Shown: piece by piece, positions 58,263-64,000 of the stretch | Position numbering within the stretch: position 1 is the stretch's first letter | Layout of the letters: each line of letters begins with the position of its first letter | Assembly (NCBI GenBank): GCA_035510855.1 | Contig: DATKGG010000058.1 | Coordinates: 1-64,000 of the forward strand | Direction: 5' to 3' | DNA from: Palsa-459 sp035510855 | GTDB taxonomy: Bacteria > Actinomycetota > Acidimicrobiia > Acidimicrobiales > RAAP-2 | Length of the DNA: 64,000 bases | Translations under genes and position numbers: made by a program | Notes under the pieces: model-generated | Database searches by the model: none | What the model was told of the DNA's origin: nothing | The model's input: the letters and a program-made list of their open reading frames with translations, nothing else

Positions 58263-60056
58263 GTGAACCCACCGACAGCGAACAAGCGGCTCGTGGAATG
58301 GGTCAACGAGGTCGCCGAGATCACGACCCCGGACCGGGTCTACTGGTGCGACGGCAGCGCCGAGGAGTACGACGCGCTCTGCCAGCAGCTCGTCGACGCG
58401 GGGACCTTCACCAAGCTCTCCGAGGCCAAGCGCCCCGCGAGCTACTGGGCGCGCTCGGACCCCGGCGACGTGGCCCGGGTCGAGGATCGCACTTTCATCT
58501 GCTCGGCGCGCGAGGTGGACGCAGGTCCCACCAACAACTGGCGTGACCCCGACGAGATGCGGGCCACGCTGAAGGGCCTGTTCCACGGGTGCATGCGCGG
58601 TCGCACCATGTACGTCGTGCCCTTCTCGATGGGCCCCCTCGGCAGTGCGATCGCGCACATCGGCGTCGAGCTCACCGACTCGGCCTACGTGACGGTCTCC
58701 ATGCGGATCATGACGAGGATGGGCACCGGGGCACTCGAGGTCCTCGGCGACGAGGGCGAGTTCGTCCCGTGCCTGCACTCGGTCGGCATGCCGCTCGAGC
58801 CTGGACAGCGCGACGTCGCCTGGCCGTGCAATGCCGACAACAAGTACATCGTGCACTTCCCCGAGACCCGCGAGATCGTGTCGTTCGGCTCGGGCTACGG
58901 GGGCAACGCACTGCTCGGCAAGAAGTGCTTCGCGCTCAGGATCGCCTCGGTCATGGCACGCGACGAGGGGTGGCTCGCCGAGCACATGCTGATCCTCAAG
59001 CTCACCTCGCCAGACGGCGAGACCAAGTACGTGACGGGCGCCTTTCCCTCGGCGTGCGGCAAGACGAACCTCGCGATGCTGGTCCCCACGCTCGAGGACT
59101 GGAAGGTCGAGACCGTCGGCGACGACATCTGCTGGATGAAGTTCGGCGAGGACGGCCGGCTCCGCGCGATCAACCCCGAGGCGGGCTTCTTCGGCGTGGC
59201 GCCCGGCACCAACATGAAGACGAACCCGAACGCGATGTTCTCCGTCGGGGCGAACACGATCTTCACCAACACCGCACTCACCGCGGACCGCGACGTGTGG
59301 TGGGAGTCCATGACCGACGTGCCCCCCGAGGGCATGACCGACTGGAAGGGCGAGCCCTGGTCGCCCGACAAAGGGACGACAGCGGCGCACCCGAACTCGC
59401 GGTTCACCGCGCCCGCGGCACAGGACCCCGCGATCGCCCCGGAGTGGGAGGACCCCTCGGGCGTGCCGATCTCGGCCATCCTCTTCGGCGGGCGCCGGGG
59501 GTCGGTCGTCCCCCTCGTGTTCCAGTCGCGCAGCTGGCGCCACGGCGTGTTCCTCGGCTCGATCATGACCTCGGAGACGACGGCGGCCGCGACGGGCGCG
59601 GTCGGCAACCTGCGACGCGACCCCTTCGCGATGCTCCCGTTCTGCGGCTACAACATGGCCGACTACTTCGCACACTGGCTCGACATGCAGTCGGGCGCCG
59701 ACGTCGACAAGCTCCCCAAGATCTTCTACGTCAACTGGTTCTTGAAGGGCGACGACGGCAAGTTCCTGTGGCCCGGCTACGGCGAGAACGCGCGGGTGCT
59801 CGAGTGGGTCTTCGAGCGCGTCTCGGGCCGCGGTGACGCCGTCGACACGCCCATCGGGCTCGTCCCCACCGCCGCCGCGCTCGACACCGACGGGCTCGAC
59901 CTGAGCGACGACGTGATCGACCGTCTCTTGACGGTCGACGCCGGCGCGTGGCGTGCAGAGATCCCCTCGATCGAGGAGCACTTCGCGACGTTCGCGGACC
60001 GGCTCCCCCACGCCCTGCTCGACGAGCTCGAGGACCTGCGACGCCGCCTGGGCTAA
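58263..60056 (+). CDS. pckG: Phosphoenolpyruvate carboxykinase (GTP)
   Basis: Links oxaloacetate and PEP using GTP/GDP; 597 aa. VYWCDGS near the start, the metal/PEP site FSMGPLGSA, the P-loop with reactive Cys PSACGKTNLAML (about residue 265), DDICWMKFGEDG, NPEAGFFGVAPGTN and the guanine-site region FCGYNMADYF are all present. GTG 58263 lies 5 nt after AAGGAGG and gives the family-length N-terminus; ATG 58218 is in frame but has no ribosome site. Confidence 0.95.
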   Translation: MNPPTANKRLVEWVNEVAEITTPDRVYWCDGSAEEYDALCQQLVDAGTFTKLSEAKRPASYWARSDPGDVARVEDRTFICSAREVDAGPTNNWRDPDEMRATLKGLFHGCMRGRTMYVVPFSMGPLGSAIAHIGVELTDSAYVTVSMRIMTRMGTGALEVLGDEGEFVPCLHSVGMPLEPGQRDVAWPCNADNKYIVHFPETREIVSFGSGYGGNALLGKKCFALRIASVMARDEGWLAEHMLILKLTSPDGETKYVTGAFPSACGKTNLAMLVPTLEDWKVETVGDDICWMKFGEDGRLRAINPEAGFFGVAPGTNMKTNPNAMFSVGANTIFTNTALTADRDVWWESMTDVPPEGMTDWKGEPWSPDKGTTAAHPNSRFTAPAAQDPAIAPEWEDPSGVPISAILFGGRRGSVVPLVFQSRSWRHGVFLGSIMTSETTAAATGAVGNLRRDPFAMLPFCGYNMADYFAHWLDMQSGADVDKLPKIFYVNWFLKGDDGKFLWPGYGENARVLEWVFERVSGRGDAVDTPIGLVPTAAALDTDGLDLSDDVIDRLLTVDAGAWRAEIPSIEEHFATFADRLPHALLDELEDLRRRLG

Positions 60057-60076
60057 ATGGCTCGAGCAAGTCCCGC

Positions 60077-60826
60077 GTGCCGCCGGGCGCCGACCGCTAC
60101 GACACGATCGGGCGCACCTACGCGAGCCGGCGCCGAGCCGAGCCCGCGTGGGCGCACACGATCAGCCAGGCACTCGGCGGCGCCAGGCGCGTGATCAACG
60201 TCGGGGCCGGCACGGGCAACTACGAGCCGCGCGACGCGTTCGTCCTCGCCGTCGAGCCCTCCTCGACGATGCTCGCCCAGCGCGCAGCCGACGCCGCGCC
60301 AGCGGTGCGCGGGGTCGCCGAGGCGCTGCCCGTGCGAGACGACTCCTTCGACGCCGCGCTCGCGATCCTCACGGTCCACCACTGGCGCGACCCGCACCAC
60401 GGGCTTCACGAGCTCGCCCGCGTGGCGGCGCGCCAGGTCGTGGTCACCTGGGACCCCGCGGCGTCGTCGGGCTACTGGCTGAACCGTGACTACCTGCCCG
60501 AACTGTTCGAGCACGAGGCTGCGATCTCCTCGCTCGGCGACGTGCTCGACGTCCTCGACGTCCTCGAGGTTCGCACCCTGGAAGTGCCTCGCGACTGCGT
60601 CGACGGGTTCTTGGGCGCCCAGTGGGCAACGCCCGAGGACTACCTCGATCCCGCCGTCCGTGCCGCGATGTCGGGGCTGGCGCTCCTCGACCAGGGCGTC
60701 GTCAACGACGCGATGGCTCGCCTCGCGCGCGACCTCGCCGACGGCACCTGGCAGCGTCGCAACGCCGAGCTCGCCGAGCTCGCGTCGCTCGACACCGGCT
60801 TCCGGCTCGTCGTGGCGGGCCGCTAG
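60077..60826 (+). CDS. Class I SAM-dependent methyltransferase
   Basis: 249-aa methyltransferase-11-type enzyme. ADRYDTIGRTYASRR starts the fold; VINVGAGTGNYEP is the SAM loop; VLAVEPSSTML the acidic end of strand 2; and DDSFDAALAILTVHHW strand 4. GTG 60077 begins 20 bp after pckG. Its TAG stop and that of the convergent MFS gene share one CTAG. Acceptor substrate unknown. Confidence 0.87.
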   Translation: MPPGADRYDTIGRTYASRRRAEPAWAHTISQALGGARRVINVGAGTGNYEPRDAFVLAVEPSSTMLAQRAADAAPAVRGVAEALPVRDDSFDAALAILTVHHWRDPHHGLHELARVAARQVVVTWDPAASSGYWLNRDYLPELFEHEAAISSLGDVLDVLDVLEVRTLEVPRDCVDGFLGAQWATPEDYLDPAVRAAMSGLALLDQGVVNDAMARLARDLADGTWQRRNAELAELASLDTGFRLVVAGR

Positions 60827-62181
60827 ACGGCGGCCCGGACGAGCACGAGCCGACCGGCGAGGTAGCCGACGAGGCCGGTCGCCGCCACGACGGCGATGAA
60901 CGAGTCGCCCACGACGAAGGGCATCGAGATGGCGACGGGGATGAGCGCCCCCAGCACCCAGGCGAGCTGCTGACGCACCGCGAGCCGGGCGAACACGCGG
61001 CCCTGGGCGGCAGGCGGTATCCGGCGCTGGGTCAGCGCGTCGAAGGACGGCTGGCAGATCGCCCCGGCGATCCCTGCCATGCCCGCGAGAGCCGCCTGCG
61101 CGAGCAGGGAGCCGAGCACGGCCGCCCCCGCGGCCGACACCACGATGACCGCGAGCGCGGTCGCGAGCAGCAGCTGCTCGCTGAGCACGCGGCGGAGCCG
61201 CCGGACCAAATAGAGCCCGATCAGCGAGCCGACGCCCGACGCTGCGAACGCGACCCCGTACCACCACAGCGGCGCGTGGCTCCGGCGCAGCCCGAACGCG
61301 ATGAGGAAGATGAGGAACCCAGCGGTCAGCCGCACCGTGGCGCTCGCGGTGAGCCCGAGGATCACCTCTCGGTCCTCAATCGGGACGTTTCGACTCTCGA
61401 CGTCCTCGTCGCCCTCGTCTGGCATCGAGCGGTAGTGCTCCGGCGCTCGTGGTGGCACCTTGAGCCGCAGGCCCCCGGCGGCGGCGACCACGAAGACGAG
61501 CGCCGCCAGCACCAGCACCGCGGACGCGTTGATCAGCTTGAGCAGCCCGATCCCGGGGAGCGAGATCAGGAAGCCCGCGAGCGTCCCGAGCAATGTCAGC
61601 TGCGCGTTGTACCCCGCGTAGCCCTCCTGGACCTCGGTCGGCGGCGCGTGGCCGTCGACCGGCGCGTCCTCACCGCGTGCATGGCGCTCCAGCTCGTCTG
61701 CCTCGGCCATCTCGGGGACCAGCGCACCTCGCGTCACGAGGTAGAGCTTGGACAAGACCAGCACGCAGAACGCCTCGGGGAACAGCCACAGCGAGTGGAT
61801 GCTCTCGGCCATAAAGATGCAGAGCACGACCCTGCCGGCAGCGGCGGCGAAGACGATGAACCGGCGCGCGCCCCGGCTCGCGTCGATGGCAGGTCCGAGC
61901 AGCGGCGAGACGACCGCGAAGGGTGCGACGGTGAGGAGCAGGTACAAGAGCACCTTGCCCTCTGCTGCGTCCGGGGAGATCGAGAAGAACAGGGAGCCCG
62001 CGAGCGAGATCGTGACGAGCGTGTCGCCCGCGAGCATCGCAACCTGGATGAAGGCGAGCCGGCCGAAGGCCGTGTCCTGGTCGAAGACCCTCGTGAACCA
62101 CGCGGACGCGAGCGCCCGCAGCCTCGTCAGGTTCATCGCCCTCGCCGAGGCTGCGAATGTCCGCAACCGCCCCGAGTCCAT
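60823..62181 (-). CDS. MFS-type membrane protein
   Basis: 452 aa with about 12 membrane helices in two halves, separated by a polar loop near residues 155-185 and another acidic one near 255-275 (MPDEGDEDVESRN). It resembles MFS permeases of uncertain substrate. ATG 62181 has TACGCT 7 nt upstream; ATG 62136 is an alternative start. Substrate unreadable. Confidence 0.8.
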   Translation of the reverse strand: MDSGRLRTFAASARAMNLTRLRALASAWFTRVFDQDTAFGRLAFIQVAMLAGDTLVTISLAGSLFFSISPDAAEGKVLLYLLLTVAPFAVVSPLLGPAIDASRGARRFIVFAAAAGRVVLCIFMAESIHSLWLFPEAFCVLVLSKLYLVTRGALVPEMAEADELERHARGEDAPVDGHAPPTEVQEGYAGYNAQLTLLGTLAGFLISLPGIGLLKLINASAVLVLAALVFVVAAAGGLRLKVPPRAPEHYRSMPDEGDEDVESRNVPIEDREVILGLTASATVRLTAGFLIFLIAFGLRRSHAPLWWYGVAFAASGVGSLIGLYLVRRLRRVLSEQLLLATALAVIVVSAAGAAVLGSLLAQAALAGMAGIAGAICQPSFDALTQRRIPPAAQGRVFARLAVRQQLAWVLGALIPVAISMPFVVGDSFIAVVAATGLVGYLAGRLVLVRAAV

Positions 62182-62188
62182 TGTGCCC

Positions 62189-62194
62189 AGCGTA
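62189..62194 (-). promoter_or_regulatory. Candidate -10 (TACGCT) of the MFS gene
   Basis: Minus-strand TACGCT ends 7 nt before ATG 62181 with no ribosome site between. Confidence 0.35.
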
Positions 62195-62290
62195 CGACAG
62201 CGCCTCGCGATCGTTCGATGCGGGCCGCGAGTGAGACACCCCGGCCAGCCGTCGGCGATCAGGTCGCGCCGGCGCGCACGTCGATCGACG

Positions 62291-64000
62291 TCAGAGGTGC
62301 CAGACCCACGCGGCGCTCTGCACGCGAGGCGGGCCGAGCACCGAGCCGAGCCACGCCTCGATCACCGCGGGCGCCCGCGCCACGCCCTTGGTGTTGGGCG
62401 CTCGCTCGAACGGCACCACAACGAGCGTCACGTCCCAGCCGCGGAGGGCCGAGAGGACCTCGGCGCGCTGCATGGCGTTCGCCAGGGCGTCGAAACTCCT
62501 CGCTTCGGCCCGCGAGGCGAGCTGCTTGATGACCTCGTAGCCGGGGGCCTCTTTGCCCTGGCGCGAGTTCAGCCACTCAGGGCCCGTGCCCCCGACGATG
62601 GCGTAGCGCATCCCGTAGAGGGCCTGGACCCCGAGCAGGTCCGCGGTCGTGTTGAAGAACGGGAAGCCGAGCACCACCTGGCCGGGCGGAAGCGTCGCTG
62701 CGTGCTGCTGATACCACGTGGGCACCCACACCGTCGACGCCGCGTATGGCAGCGCGTCGACCGCGTCGATCACGAACGGCGTCGCGCACGCCAGCCCGAC
62801 GGTGACCGCGAGCGCCGCGCCGAGGAGGCGGGGGCGCCACCGCCCGAGGTCGTCGAGCACGAGCGCGAGCGCGAGCCCCGCAGGGAGGAACAGCAGCGCG
62901 CTGAACCGCTCGTTCATCACGTCGTTCAGGATCGACACGTGCGACAGGGCGTGCCAGGCGCTGAAGGCATAGCGCTGGCCGAGCGCGAGCCAGGCCACGA
63001 CGCAGGTGAGCACCGCGACCGCTCGCAGCCGCGCGTCGCGCCTGAAGACGACGAGCCCGACGAGCACGGCTGCGATCAGCGGCGGCCCGAGATACGTCGG
63101 TCGCATGAACCTGCCCCAGTGCGGCACCCACCACAGGCCCTGGCCCGGGACCGCGACGAAGAAGCTGCGGATGGACGCCTGGGCCGGCACCAAGTTGGGC
63201 CAGACGGCTCCCGTGTAGTGCCCTGGACCGGCGAGCGCGTACCACGCCGGCCATGCGAGCACGACGACTGCGAGGACGGCTGCGGTGACGAGCCCGGGGA
63301 GCCCTGTGCGGATCGCGACAAGGCCGGCGTCGCGATCGGCGATCAGGGCCGCCGCCCCGAGCACGAGCAGCGACAGCGCGGTCGCCACCCCGAGCATCAC
63401 GAGCAGCTCGGTGCCGCTGAAGAACTGCACGACGAGGAGCCCGCCGAGCACGGCGCCCACCTTGATCGGCGAGTGCCGGCGCCGCCAGAACAGCTCGTCG
63501 AGGCACGCGAGGACGAGCGGCGGGACCACGAGCGAGGTCACCATGAGGTGCGAGCCCGCGGACTCGAACAGCACGAGCGGCGAGAACGCGTAGAGCGCGC
63601 CGGCGAGGAACGCGGCGACCGAGGAACGCACCCACCGCTGGGCGACCCACATCGCGGCCACGCCCGACAGCGCCGGCGCGGCGATCACCGCGACGTTCAG
63701 CGATGCGAACGGACCGAAGATCGCGGTCACCGGCAGCAGGACGAAGCTCCAGATGCCGGCCGACGTGTTGGAGAGGAGGTTGATGCCCTGGGGATGGAAC
63801 ATCGCCGAGGAGTAGAAAGGGTCGTGGCCGCTGCGGATCGCCGCGAGCGGCCACTCGAAGAACCAGGCGAAGAGCGAGACGTCCGAGCACGCGCACGTCG
63901 TGCCCCGGGTGACCGACAGCGCGAGGACGTGGGCGTACATGCCCGCGGCGATGCCGAGGTACGCGACTGCGCCCACTGCGAGCGCCCAGCGACGCGCCGA
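62291..64000 (-). CDS. GT-C-like polytopic membrane protein, partial
   Basis: Open to the window edge (570 codons here; GTG 63976 is the first internal candidate). Ten or more membrane helices are followed by a soluble C-terminal part. An early loop, SDVSLFAWFFEWP then HDPFYSSAMFHPQGINLLSN, is typical of lipid-linked-sugar GT-C glycosyltransferase-like proteins, where the first luminal Asp is catalytic. The C-terminal part (from about residue 440) is periplasmic. No specific family name is secure. Confidence 0.75.
   Translation of the reverse strand, partial: SARRWALAVGAVAYLGIAAGMYAHVLALSVTRGTTCACSDVSLFAWFFEWPLAAIRSGHDPFYSSAMFHPQGINLLSNTSAGIWSFVLLPVTAIFGPFASLNVAVIAAPALSGVAAMWVAQRWVRSSVAAFLAGALYAFSPLVLFESAGSHLMVTSLVVPPLVLACLDELFWRRRHSPIKVGAVLGGLLVVQFFSGTELLVMLGVATALSLLVLGAAALIADRDAGLVAIRTGLPGLVTAAVLAVVVLAWPAWYALAGPGHYTGAVWPNLVPAQASIRSFFVAVPGQGLWWVPHWGRFMRPTYLGPPLIAAVLVGLVVFRRDARLRAVAVLTCVVAWLALGQRYAFSAWHALSHVSILNDVMNERFSALLFLPAGLALALVLDDLGRWRPRLLGAALAVTVGLACATPFVIDAVDALPYAASTVWVPTWYQQHAATLPPGQVVLGFPFFNTTADLLGVQALYGMRYAIVGGTGPEWLNSRQGKEAPGYEVIKQLASRAEARSFDALANAMQRAEVLSALRGWDVTLVVVPFERAPNTKGVARAPAVIEAWLGSVLGPPRVQSAAWVWHL

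Overview
The window is about 70% G+C and almost fully coding. GTG and TTG starts are frequent, and successive genes very often overlap as ATGA or GTGA. Gene content and order are actinobacterial: two-Cys-pair L28, DUF2469, a SepIVA-like gene, a PimB-like glycosyltransferase next to a ROK glucokinase, group II truncated haemoglobin, LLM (F420-type) oxidoreductases and GTP-dependent PEP carboxykinase. Two adenosylcobalamin enzymes (IcmF mutase, class II ribonucleotide reductase) and a secreted acid-protease-family sedolisin suggest an aerobic, possibly acid-tolerant, cobalamin-dependent member of the Acidimicrobiia. That class assignment is inference from gene content only.

Layout. 1-6.7 kb: 5' part of an acyl-CoA ligase, divergent from an acyl-CoA dehydrogenase, fused isobutyryl-CoA mutase and an MFS exporter (acyl/branched-chain metabolism). 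6.7-13.4 kb: secreted sedolisin with IPT/TIG repeats, then nrdJ behind a promoter with tandem NrdR boxes. 13.8-16.3 kb: glycerol kinase and SMP-30 lactonase. 16.3-20.6 kb (minus): Cys-rich small proteins, thioredoxin-like protein, PimB-like glycosyltransferase, SRPBCC protein, glucokinase, LLM oxidoreductase. 20.7-24.7 kb: RDD membrane protein with a nonapeptide repeat, truncated haemoglobin, tRNA-Gly, RecB-like Fe-S nuclease, PAP2, DsbA-like. 24.7-29.5 kb: LLM enzyme, purK-purE-ChbG, small membrane proteins, PspA. 29.6-36.6 kb: nfo-fumC-PCD operon, HIT protein, acyltransferase operon.

36.6-56.9 kb is a long minus-strand housekeeping block read as DAK2 kinase-recG-rsmD-coaD-sepIVA-like-yceD-rpmF-plsX-acpP-rnc-mutM, then smc-ftsY-ffh-rpsP-khpA-rimM-trmD-rplS-DUF2469. 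It couples ribosome assembly, the signal recognition particle, chromosome condensation and lipid synthesis. Into it, between mutM and smc and on the opposite strand, is set a tandem pair of paralogous secreted four-module Cys-pair proteins. They carry duplicated promoters and leader hairpins and are closed by a perfect 17-bp hairpin. 57-64 kb: rpmB, thiL, pckG, a methyltransferase, an MFS protein and a GT-C-like membrane protein running off the end.

The most interesting signals are the duplicated secreted-protein cassette, a recurring TANNNT hexamer 6-8 nt before start codons (probable leaderless transcription), convergent genes that end on a shared CTAG, a probable CTG start for fumC inside a CTGA overlap, and the nonapeptide repeat.
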